A stretch of DNA of 64,000 nucleotides from Paraburkholderia oxyphila NBRC 105797 (GTDB taxonomy: Bacteria; Pseudomonadota; Gammaproteobacteria; Burkholderiales; Burkholderiaceae): positions 60,563 through 124,562 of the forward strand of contig NZ_BAYD01000020.1 in the NCBI RefSeq assembly GCF_000685075.1. Reading direction: 5' to 3'. Each line of letters opens with the position of its first letter. Within the stretch, counting starts at the first letter, position 1. A model generated the notes under the pieces. That model searched no databases and had not been told where the DNA came from. It worked only from the letters and a program-made list of their open reading frames with translations. Of this stretch, positions 44,236 through 52,569 are shown in pieces. Position numbers and translations under genes: made by a program.

Positions 44236-44391
44236 ATGGAATATGAACGCCTTTACGCCATCCTCCACGGACAACGTCTCGACGAGCCTCTCTCTTGGGT
44301 CTATCTCGCGGCCTTGGCCGCAGTAGCGATCGCCGGCTGGAAACTCGGCGGCATTTTATTCGACGCACGCCATCGCTCGGGGGACGAGTGA
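44236..44391 (+). CDS. Small single-span membrane protein
   Basis: 51 residues from ATG 44236 (MEYERLYAILHGQRLDEPLS), GGGAAAG upstream. One hydrophobic helix, WVYLAALAAVAIAGWKLGGILF, then a short basic tail. Its TGA stop shares a base with the ATG of the next small membrane gene, so the two form a coupled pair. Function unknown. Confidence 0.55.
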   Translation: MEYERLYAILHGQRLDEPLSWVYLAALAAVAIAGWKLGGILFDARHRSGDE

Positions 44392-44639
44392 TGAAAAGGT
44401 TCGAGAAAGCAATGAGAAGTTTCATGAGCTGGCACTGGCTCGCGCGCCGTGCAGCGATTTCCATCGCCTGCTATCTGCTCGCATTGCTCGGTTTGTGGCT
44501 CTACGCCGAAGGCATGCAACAGAGCGGCAAGTTCCTTTTTACCGTTGGCAGCATAGGATTTAGCTGGGCAATCGGATTCTGGTATGTCATAGGAGGGGCA
44601 TTTTCCCTGCTTCTTCGGTGCCGACGCATGTTTATGTAG
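44391..44639 (+). CDS. Small two-span membrane protein
   Basis: 82 residues from ATG 44391. Basic N-terminus, then two hydrophobic helices (AAISIACYLLALLGLWLYAEG; FLFTVGSIGFSWAIGFWYVIGGAFSLLL) and a basic end. Start overlaps the previous stop, indicating co-translation. Size and pairing recall small membrane effectors such as type I toxins or holins, but nothing specific supports either. Confidence 0.55.
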   Translation: MKRFEKAMRSFMSWHWLARRAAISIACYLLALLGLWLYAEGMQQSGKFLFTVGSIGFSWAIGFWYVIGGAFSLLLRCRRMFM

Positions 44640-45262
44640 CTCCCGACGATTCGGATAGCTACAAAGAAGTGGCACGCAACAGAAGGGACTATCGTCACCC
44701 ATCGCTCTGGTCTGCCCTCACGCTCGCACCGAGTCAACGACCGCCACGCCAGCTTCAACTGTCTATTTCAATTACGGCCGCGCCTTCGGGTGCGGCTTTG
44801 CCTATTTCTCGTTGCTTTTTATGCGCTGGACGCATGGATTCCTGCGGCCGGCATGGCGGGTGCCGCACCGATCGGCGTCACCGGCACGATACGGGGGCGC
44901 GACGTGCGTAGATGGTGCGCGAAGGAAGGTTGCCTGCCTTGGCACTTCACCCGCAGACGTGCGCTTGTTGTGCCATCGCGGCTATGGGGGAGTATGAAAA
45001 GCGTCGAGCTTCAAGGCGAAACCGGTCCTCGATATACGCCTTTGCCAGTCCATTCGACACTTGGGGGCCGCCGTCCTTCGTCGAGCCTGGGCCGTCTTGA
45101 CTGGCGTTACCACCGCTCGCAGTCTTCTGGATTGATTCCTGTAGATATCCTGATGATGTTCTCTTGCCAAAAACTTGACTTTGCAAATTTGGGGAAATAC
45201 TGGGTTGGCGAACGTCCTCCGGAACGAGGCGATCGCTAACCCCGCTAATCAGGAGAGTTGAA
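44640..45262. other. Gene-poor spacer
   Basis: 623 bases before the Cys-rich gene. Several short overlapping frames exist but none has a ribosome site or recognisable motif. The last ~130 bases are AT-richer and probably hold the promoter of the Cys-rich gene. Confidence 0.45.
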
Positions 45263-45724
45263 ATGACGTTTGATGAAACGCCTCGATGCCAGTGCGACCA
45301 AGATCTCGTGTGCGCAGAATGCGAATGCAGTTTCGAGATGCTTGCGCGTGGACCATTCGAAGAACGATGCATCCTCAAACACACGACTGCGGAATCCACC
45401 GAAGAGAAAGAGGTCAAGGGGAAAGCGGGTTGCTTCAATTGTCGGCGTTGCATGGTGGGATGCGTTGACGAACGGAACAACTGGATAGCTTCCTATGTCC
45501 GTACAAGACTCAGAACGATGGCTGGCGACGACTTCCCTATCTCCCGTCACACCGCTGACTTTACAGCACACGCAGTGCAGGATCGTTTTCTCTCGGATAC
45601 GGATACCGTATTGAAGCGGATCCTTGAACTTGCTGCTCTTCGGTATCTGCGTGACGGCTCAAGTACTGTCACGCAGGAGGACGTCGCGGTTGCCTTGCGC
45701 TCGCTCGCACACCCGCACCGATGA
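45263..45724 (+). CDS. Cys-rich N-terminus with histone-fold-like C-terminus, unknown protein
   Basis: 153 residues; CAGGAGAG six to seven bases before ATG 45263 is an excellent ribosome site. The first ~75 residues hold many cysteines (CQCDQDLVCAECECSF; CFNCRRCMVGC), likely binding zinc. The last ~55 residues (FTAHAVQDRFLSDTDTVLKRIL, then ELAALRYLRDG, then STVTQEDVAVALRSL) follow the pattern of the histone-fold alpha2-loop-alpha3 with its T-V-T-x-E-D-V turn. The fold assignment is by eye. A DNA-binding or regulatory role is possible but unproven. Confidence 0.6.
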   Translation: MTFDETPRCQCDQDLVCAECECSFEMLARGPFEERCILKHTTAESTEEKEVKGKAGCFNCRRCMVGCVDERNNWIASYVRTRLRTMAGDDFPISRHTADFTAHAVQDRFLSDTDTVLKRILELAALRYLRDGSSTVTQEDVAVALRSLAHPHR

Positions 45725-46662
45725 CAAGTCGTCCGGCGACTGGGACTGGCTGGAAATACCGGCCGGTCTCCCATGAGAGGCTGGACTGGGCGCAGTCGAA
45801 TCCGAGTCGACGCACAGCGGATCAAGTCTGAACCCGCGGCGGAAGGGGAGGGTGTCGACGGCTTATATCGGCATCAGTCAATGAAATTAAATAGATATGC
45901 AAATTAAGAATAATTATGGCCGGCCGCAACATGACCGTCATGTCTTTTGCCGACATGGTGGGCTATTTCAATCGTTCGCCGTGTCGTACTCGTAAGCTCG
46001 GTGGTGCGGGCTCCGCGATGTGACTGCGCGATGTATCGTCGATGCAGTGAACATGGGGTTGACGCCCAGCACTTCGAGATCGGCGAGAGTCCAGAACGAA
46101 TAAAGGGCTACACGCGGCGGTGCGGCCCTTTATTTGACGTGGCCCGGCTAACGTCCGTGCCGCATGAATCTCGTGCGAGTTCCGATGGCGTTCGCGGTCC
46201 GCTTTGCTGCCGTTGCGATCCATTGATCATGCTAACGCCGCATAGCTACAGCGCGACCAGCCTCGCGACAATTCAGAAACCTATGGTCATTCTCCATTGA
46301 TCTGGAAACCATCACCTGATAAATAGTTACCGCAAAGGCAATCGCCAACCCGAGCTGATCACTCTTGTTCCCATGTGTCTCGTGGATAACGGGCTTCTAT
46401 CGCCCAACCTGACTTGACGAGGTTCGGTCGGCCCCTGTCTCGGCAGGCGAGCGAACTGAGCCGCCTGCCAGACTTCCGGTTCGCGTTTCGATGCCTCACC
46501 GGCGGAGACTTGCTGTGGAAATAACGGCGATAAGTGAAACTCCAGATCCAAAGCAGTGGGTTTCACACATCTGCCGCCAATCACGAGAATAATCTGCTGC
46601 CACGTGTGCGATCTATGGAATAAACACTAGCTGGTGCCGTGATTTCTGGCGGATGAGGAGCC
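45725..46662. other. Gene-poor spacer with a terminator
   Basis: 938 bases between the Cys-rich gene and the ligase fusion gene. An AT-rich dip lies near 45880-45920. A strong hairpin is at 46099-46134. No gene could be supported; a 35-codon frame at 45916-46023 exists but has no supporting evidence. Confidence 0.5.
46099..46134. terminator. Rho-independent-type hairpin
   Basis: AATAAAGGGC and GCCCTTTATT form a perfect 10-base stem with a 16-base loop. The A-rich left end and T-rich right end suit termination in both directions. No well-supported gene ends right before it, so it may end a lost gene or small RNA. Confidence 0.55.
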
Positions 46663-49200
46663 TTGTCACATAGGCATGTCACAATCGGCAAGGGCTCTCG
46701 TTTCTCGCCAGACTTAGGATTCAACGTGACGCATACCAACCGACTATCAAGCGGTGCCGCCACCTTGGCTGTCGTGTTGTCGCCGGCTGTCATGCTGTCG
46801 ATAAGAGGGGGCACTGGCTACTGCTTTTTCGTTATTTTCGCGCTAGCTCTGGCCTACCTTGGCAAAGCAGAGCATCGCCGTCGCGCGGCGGCGCTGTTTC
46901 GCGAGCACCGGCTCTTCGTCCTGGGTCTGATCGGCATGCCGGCTGTCATCCTGTTCCAGATCACGGTTCTTCGAAGCGGCACATTCCCTGCACTCGATCC
47001 ATTCCTGCGGCTGGCGCTCGTCGTCCCCGGGTTTTTCTATCTTGGGTCGCTGGCGTCCCGGCAACTGCGCCTCGTGCAATGGGGATTTGTAGCGGGTGCG
47101 CTAGGTGTTGGCGTTTGGGCGGTCTACGCGCACTATCATCCAGCCGTGTGGGTGCAGCCTGGTCGCCTCGGCAATTCTTTTACCAACCCGATCCCCCTCG
47201 GCGACACGGCATTGCTGCTCGGTTTCCTTGCGATTGTGTCGATTAGGCGAGGCAGACACGCCCATTCAGCTGAGGTAGCAATCAAGATCGCGGCGTTTCT
47301 GCTCGGCGGATACGCGTCGTATTTGTCGGGCTCGCGCGGGGGATGGGTCGCGGTGCCGCTGCTTCTATGGACAACCTTCGGCGGCCGGCACTGGCTGGCC
47401 GGCAGACGGGCACGCATGGTATTGGGATGCACGATCGTGGCGTCCTTCGTGGTATTCGCTTCCGGCAGCCTTGTCGGCCAACGGTTCAACGCGATCATCT
47501 CGGACGTACAGGAACTGCACCAAGGCAACATCGATACTTCGGTCGGCTTGCGCCTCGAATTGTGGCGCGCATCCGCGCTTCTATACTCGCGCTATCCGGT
47601 GTTTGGCGTGGGGCGCGGCCGTCTGGAGGATGCGCTTAACGGGCTTGCCCAACGTGCCGAGGCGCCGCGAGCGATCGTCAACCCGGGCGCACATAGCGAT
47701 TTCTTTTCAACGCTATCGCAAATGGGCACTGTCGGCGTGGTGGCACTGCTGCTTCTCTACGTCGGAACCTTCGCACCGTTCTGGCGAAACCGGCTCAGCA
47801 CGGACGGCGAAATCGCTACCGCATCATATTTGGGACTCGCCGTAGTTGGCAGCACGATCATCTTCGGGTTGACCATCGACGCATTGACGCTCGTGATGAG
47901 CGCATGCTTTTTCGCGCTGAATGTAGCAACACTGCTCGCGTGGATCGAGGCGCGAAAGCGGGAAATCGACGAAATGGCACGCCCGTCTGCGCTGAAGCCG
48001 GAACTGCCTCCGCGAACAAGCCCGTCTGCGCTGAAGCTGGAGCCGCCTCCGCGAACAATTCTGGTGGCCTGCACCCGCCGCATAGGCGATGTGTTGCTGG
48101 TGACGCCGCTTGTCCGATCGATGAAGACGCAGTGGCCCGAAGCTAAAATCGACATGATCGTGTTTCAGGGCACAGAGGGGGTACTTGAGAACAACCCGGA
48201 CTTGCGCCGCGTTATTACGGTCACTCAGCGGGCACCGATCCGTGAACGAGTGGCGGATGCCGTGCGGCTCTGGCGGCGTTACGATCTTGCCTGCGCAGCC
48301 ATCGACTCAGATCGCGCACTGATCTATACGTGCCTTGCCGGGCGCAAGCGAATCGGGCTCGTCAATGCCGATCGAGTGAAGTGGTTCGCCACCGTCATGC
48401 TTCACCGTATCGCGCTCGACCGGCAACTGCACAAACACGTGGTGTCGAGCACACTCGAACTGGCGCGGTTGGTGGGCGTGACGCCGCGTGGGGAGGTGGT
48501 CGCACCGGGCATCGGTCCCGATCCCGAGCGCAGAGCCCGGTTCGAGGCTCGGTTCAATGCGCCGCCCGCCTCGATGCCGGGGCAGCGAATAGTCGTGCTG
48601 CATCTGTGCCCCATGTACACATACAAACAATGGACCGTCGATAATTGGGCTACAACGCTTCGCTGGCTGCGCGCACAGGGCTTTGCCGTGGCGCTGAGCG
48701 GGGGAGCCGCGCAGGCCGAGCGCGAGTATGCCGCACAGGTGGTCGCCGCGGCTGGGGAGTCGGTCCTGAATCTTGTCGGTGAGCTGACGCTGGGCGAAAC
48801 GGCGGAAATGATCCGGCATGCGAATCTCTTTATTGGTCCCGATACGGGTACCGCCCATATTGCTGCCGCATGCGGCACGTCGACGATCGCGCTGTTCGGT
48901 CCATCCGACCCGGTTCGCTGGGGGCCGTGGCCGTGCAGCTGGCCGGCGGGTGAAAACCCATGGGCTCGACGCGGCTCAGGCCTGCGCGGCAACGTGTACC
49001 AACTGCAAGGGGAGACAGAGTGCGTTCCGTGCCGGCAGGAAGGGTGCCACCGGCATAAGGAAAGCACGAGCGATTGCCTGACCGGCCTGCCGGCAAGCCG
49101 CGTAATTGCTGTTGCTGCGCAACTGCTTGGTATACCGGAACCGACACAGACCCAGATCGTCGACATCAGCCGATACAACAGGTTGCGGGCTTCTGCGTAG
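46663..49200 (+). CDS. O-antigen ligase/polymerase fused to a GT9 heptosyltransferase-like domain
   Basis: 845 residues, one uninterrupted frame. The N-terminal ~430 residues hold about 10-12 TM helices and the Wzy_C/WaaL motif PGAHSDFFSTLSQMGTVGVVALLLLY. A short Pro-rich linker built from two 13-residue repeats follows at about residues 440-465. The C-terminal ~375 residues are family 9: ILVACTRRIGDVLLVTPLVRSM, RKRIGLVNADR, and FIGPDTGTAHIAAACGTSTIALFGPSDPVRWGPWP. GT9 enzymes normally are separate LPS-core transferases, so this may join polymer ligation to sugar transfer. TTG 46663 has GAGGAG only two bases away; GTG 46726 after AGGAT is an equally good start. Confidence 0.85.
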   Translation: MSHRHVTIGKGSRFSPDLGFNVTHTNRLSSGAATLAVVLSPAVMLSIRGGTGYCFFVIFALALAYLGKAEHRRRAAALFREHRLFVLGLIGMPAVILFQITVLRSGTFPALDPFLRLALVVPGFFYLGSLASRQLRLVQWGFVAGALGVGVWAVYAHYHPAVWVQPGRLGNSFTNPIPLGDTALLLGFLAIVSIRRGRHAHSAEVAIKIAAFLLGGYASYLSGSRGGWVAVPLLLWTTFGGRHWLAGRRARMVLGCTIVASFVVFASGSLVGQRFNAIISDVQELHQGNIDTSVGLRLELWRASALLYSRYPVFGVGRGRLEDALNGLAQRAEAPRAIVNPGAHSDFFSTLSQMGTVGVVALLLLYVGTFAPFWRNRLSTDGEIATASYLGLAVVGSTIIFGLTIDALTLVMSACFFALNVATLLAWIEARKREIDEMARPSALKPELPPRTSPSALKLEPPPRTILVACTRRIGDVLLVTPLVRSMKTQWPEAKIDMIVFQGTEGVLENNPDLRRVITVTQRAPIRERVADAVRLWRRYDLACAAIDSDRALIYTCLAGRKRIGLVNADRVKWFATVMLHRIALDRQLHKHVVSSTLELARLVGVTPRGEVVAPGIGPDPERRARFEARFNAPPASMPGQRIVVLHLCPMYTYKQWTVDNWATTLRWLRAQGFAVALSGGAAQAEREYAAQVVAAAGESVLNLVGELTLGETAEMIRHANLFIGPDTGTAHIAAACGTSTIALFGPSDPVRWGPWPCSWPAGENPWARRGSGLRGNVYQLQGETECVPCRQEGCHRHKESTSDCLTGLPASRVIAVAAQLLGIPEPTQTQIVDISRYNRLRASA

Positions 49201-49226
49201 ACGCCATTCAGACTGACGGTTGAACC

Positions 49227-49526
49227 ATGCAGGTCCGCGCCAATGGGGTGGACCTGCTGACCAGTGTCGATCATGACGCATGGCCGCCTGCGCTCGCCAG
49301 ACGGCTGCCGCGCTATCCGCAAATGCCCGTTACACAGCTCGGCCGCTTGGCCGTCGATGCGAATCATCAAGGCGCCGGGCGCGGCAAGCGGCTGCTCATG
49401 GATGCTCCGTATCGCAGTTGGCAAGCTTTGCAACAAATCGCGTCGATGGCGGTGATCGTTGACGCAATCGACGAACGCGCACGCGCATTTTATCAAGCTT
49501 TCGATTTCCTCGTTTTTCCCGATTAG
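49227..49526 (+). pseudogene. Remnant of a GNAT toxin (TacT-like), N-terminus missing
   Basis: About 99 residues corresponding to the C-terminal part of the acetyltransferase toxins paired with RHH antitoxins: RLPRYPQMPVTQLGRLAVDANHQGAGRGKRLLMDA carries the acetyl-CoA motif (Q-x-A-G-R-G-K) and ARAFYQAFDFLVFPD the ending. The usual ~70 N-terminal residues and an antitoxin gene are absent upstream, and DAP in place of the usual DAL plus other changes suggest decay. It starts 27 bases after the fusion gene. Confidence 0.6.
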
Positions 49527-50252
49527 GACTGCAGCCTATTTCTGCCGATCGCGATGATTGCGCAGCTATTTTGATAGGTGCCGCCGCGAGAGACCGCGGC
49601 CCCGCAAGGATGCGTCCGCGGCCCACACCATGTCTGGTGGCGGGCAGAGTTTTCATGGCCGGCGAGGCTGGACATTGGATAGCGCTGCAGGAATGGAAAG
49701 CTATTCGGAAGCCTTGCGGCTCTCCGAATTTGCCCCGACTAGAGCACCGAAAGTTGATCCGGCTTTTTGCCAATGTGACGTCGCGCGCAGAATGAGGGGT
49801 AGTATCCCGTGCTACTTGAGGTGAGACGGCGAACCCTGTGGCGAGATCCGCGCGGAGAAGAGGTTCTTGGGTGAACATGTGATGCAATTGCCCATCGTTG
49901 ATGCGGCGTCGCGCGATCAACTCAAACGCGTTAATACAAACAGCACCGCGGACGGGTTTGTTCGGTTTGTCTGTTGCCCCCCATTTGTCTGGCAGACACC
50001 TCCTGCTTTGGCAGTTTGGAGAATCCATTGTTGCGTCAGCAACGACAGGCGTTTGTCCGACCTTGTCGCGCCAAAATATCTAATCTATTGATTTTGGAAG
50101 GACAAAACTTTCGCGCTTGGAGAACGCCCGCCACCAGAAGTGGCCCGGTGAATCAAGGCCGAACCCTGGCGACGATTTGCGTCCGGTTTGCGACTGGCCT
50201 CGACGACGAGTATTAGGTACCAGATGCGCCGTCGGAGCTCCCCGATGAAGGG
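49527..50252. other. Gene-poor spacer
   Basis: 726 bases between the GNAT remnant and the end of the minus-strand gene at 50253. I see no gene with a ribosome site or family motif. Confidence 0.5.
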
Positions 50253-50942
50253 TCAATGGGGCCGCGTCTCTTCATGAGTGCGGCGCGCCGCCTGTACCAC
50301 CGATACGATTTCCGCATCGAGGTCCGCGCTCAAAATTCGTGAGAGCGCGGCGGCAACGCCTGCGCGCACCGCTGCATTGCTTGCGTCGCAGTATATATTG
50401 ACGACGCATCCCTGGACGAAGTGGTGGCCCTCAAACGGATGCGCCACGCCCGGGCCGCTGTATTCGTCAAAGTGTTCATCGATTAGCTCCGTCAGCAGCA
50501 TATCAATTGGCTGGTATCGGTGTGCGTGACCGCGGCGATAGCTCAGGATAAGGGGATCCTCAGCGATGGCATTGAGCAAGAACTCGAGCGCGATTCCGTC
50601 GCAGTTCTCGTCGTCAACTTCGTCAGGGTCGAGAGGCTGCAGCAACTTCAAGGTCAAACTTCCCCACGAGGCATCCCGGTGCCAGACGGCGGAACTTTTG
50701 AACTTCGCGTGTCGCTGCATGTATGCAGACGACGTGCGCAGGGAGTCGGCCGTGGTCGCCCACCGATACATATGCGTTTCGTAGTTAATGCGCCGTGCTA
50801 CGCGCGCCAGAGTGCTGTTCAGAGCGATCGCGTCGGTGAGGAGCGGTGATAACGGCTCGCTGCGAAGACTGAGCGCGCGAGCGACAGCATCTACAAGGGC
50901 GTTCCGATCAATCTCTGATGTCATCTGGTGGAACTCATTCAT
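50253..50942 (-). CDS. Unknown protein, last gene of the recombinase operon
   Basis: 229 residues; TAGGAATATCGC precedes ATG 50942. Soluble, acidic protein with no signal peptide or TM helix. Notable stretches are LQPLDPDEVDDENCDGIALEF and HPFEGHHFVQGCVVNIYCDASNAAVRAG. No family recognised. It lies 249 bases downstream of the ParA-like degenerate gene and on the same strand as the recombinase. Confidence 0.65.
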   Translation of the reverse strand: MNEFHQMTSEIDRNALVDAVARALSLRSEPLSPLLTDAIALNSTLARVARRINYETHMYRWATTADSLRTSSAYMQRHAKFKSSAVWHRDASWGSLTLKLLQPLDPDEVDDENCDGIALEFLLNAIAEDPLILSYRRGHAHRYQPIDMLLTELIDEHFDEYSGPGVAHPFEGHHFVQGCVVNIYCDASNAAVRAGVAAALSRILSADLDAEIVSVVQAARRTHEETRPH

Positions 50943-51191
50943 TGCGATATTCCTATAATTTGGAGGAACGGTAAGGGAGCCCGGCTCATTCAGTTACACG
51001 GACGCCATTGCGACGCCGCAATGGCGATACGGGATGCGGTGCTGGTGCTCGCGGGCGCGCTCGATTGGCGTGGATACCGAGCTTTCGGTGACCGAAAGCC
51101 GATTGAGCGCGTGGATCAACGGACCTCAAGTGGAGGTGGACCGTTGATCTCCCGTGCAGTGGCTTCGTTACCCGGTCGCGATTCGAAGCCC

Positions 51192-51995
51192 TTAATCGAG
51201 CGCCACGGTCCGCGCGCGCTTACGGTTCGTAGTTGGTGCGCATTCGGCACGCCACTCATCCTGCGAAATGCACGGTAGTCCGAGTGCGTCGACGACGCGC
51301 TTGAACGTATCAGCAGTGCCCAGCAGATCGCGCTGGGCAATCACCTTGTGAGCGAGCGCATGCACGATTTTCTCTGGTGCACTATTGAGTCGCGCCGCAG
51401 TCAATTCCGTTTCGAAATCGACAGCGCGGTTCAAGACAGCGGCGATCGGCATCTTGAATTGCTGAGCCTTCGCGAGAGATGTTGACACCGGGAGCACAGC
51501 CTCAGGCGATACCGTGATTTGGGCTTCACGGGCGTACTCAACAACTGCCGGGTAGACGTCGTCGAACCGGGCGTCTGCCGGCAGGTCGGTCCCCAGAATC
51601 CCGATGCTGGCAGGATTCACACCCGCCGCGCAAATCGCGGTAAGCGTTTCTACGGCGGCCAGCTGTGACGTAGTATCCGGGGACACCGACACGATGATCG
51701 TTTTCAGTTCGGTCAGAACGTGCCGTCTGGCCTGGATAAACGCGATCATGACGTTCTGATCCTCAGGCGAGACGTCGATGATGCCTCCGCGCGGCGAAGT
51801 CATCATGGTGCAGTAGTGATCCTGCAGCGTGTCTTCGCTTTCCGCCAGACGTGTGCTGCTCACGTCGTCACCGCGCACATCGAGCAGACCTGGCTTCAGA
51901 AGCATTCCACCCGTCTGTGCGTGAAGGATTTGCGCTGCCGATGCTTGCGCTGCGGTGTTCGAGCTTTGGAAGTGAGCCACAATCAGATGAGTCAT
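51192..51995 (-). CDS. Degenerate ParA/StbB/TraL-like protein without a P-loop
   Basis: 267 residues from ATG 51995, with AGCAGGAACGAC upstream. The overall layout suggests the ParA/MinD-like fold of plasmid StbB/TraL proteins: a first strand THLIVAHFQ, then a loop, a mid-protein strand-Asp (GGIIDVSPEDQNVMIAFI) where Walker B sits, and TIIVSVSPDTTSQLAAVETL like the 'v.v..p........t...' segment. Where Walker A should be, the loop reads SSNTAAQAS, so no P-loop Gly-Lys-Ser/Thr. Family assignment is tentative; a non-hydrolysing relative is one reading. Confidence 0.5.
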   Translation of the reverse strand: MTHLIVAHFQSSNTAAQASAAQILHAQTGGMLLKPGLLDVRGDDVSSTRLAESEDTLQDHYCTMMTSPRGGIIDVSPEDQNVMIAFIQARRHVLTELKTIIVSVSPDTTSQLAAVETLTAICAAGVNPASIGILGTDLPADARFDDVYPAVVEYAREAQITVSPEAVLPVSTSLAKAQQFKMPIAAVLNRAVDFETELTAARLNSAPEKIVHALAHKVIAQRDLLGTADTFKRVVDALGLPCISQDEWRAECAPTTNRKRARTVALD

Positions 51996-52051
51996 TGTCG
52001 TTCCTGCTATGGTTGTTAATGGAGAGATGGTTGCGTGAACAGCGTGATTGC

Positions 52052-52507
52052 TTAAGTAATGGGGTCTTCGTTGCGAGCTTGATCGCTGGTACACGCTTCT
52101 TGTTCGGCCCGGCGCTTGCGATTTCTCGCGAGCTGCGAGGCTTCGAGCGGTCGGTACGTTCGCAAGCGGAATGCATCCCATTGCCGATTCTGGATAGGGC
52201 GACGGATGCGCGGGATGACGATGGACCGCAAAATCCTGGCGTTGTAGCCCGCGTGCAGGCACACGAGAAGGACGGCGCTCAGGGCAACCAGGGCGTCATC
52301 GATGTGGCAATCCCGGTAGTCGAGAAATGTCGCGTACGCGCGTAGTGACTCCTCCGGAATGTCCGGGATGGCAGAGGGCAACACGCCGCGCGATTGCAAA
52401 AAGCCCTCGAACTCGAGCCATAAGGGTAGGAGCATCCGGGCCGCTTTGTCGCTGCTGTACCGGGATAGAGAAATGCGCGCTTCCTCTGAGAGTTGGGATT
52501 CGGACAT
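52052..52507 (-). CDS. Unknown small protein, possible integrase core-binding-like domain
   Basis: 151 residues from ATG 52507, preceded by a near-perfect AAAGGAGGT. Helical first two thirds (DKAARMLLPLWLEFEGFLQSRGV, EESLRAYATFLDYRD, IDDALVALSAVLLVCLHAGY) recall the SAM-like core-binding domain of tyrosine recombinases; the last third is very basic (RNRKRRAEQE). It sits between the tyrosine recombinase (62 bases upstream) and the ParA-like gene. Could be a DNA-binding accessory of that recombinase; not established. Confidence 0.6.
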   Translation of the reverse strand: MSESQLSEEARISLSRYSSDKAARMLLPLWLEFEGFLQSRGVLPSAIPDIPEESLRAYATFLDYRDCHIDDALVALSAVLLVCLHAGYNARILRSIVIPRIRRPIQNRQWDAFRLRTYRPLEASQLARNRKRRAEQEACTSDQARNEDPIT

Positions 52508-52569
52508 TTCTTTTTTACCTCCTTTATTTAGACAAATCGTGTGGTTGGTCGTGTGATTCGTCATGCTGA

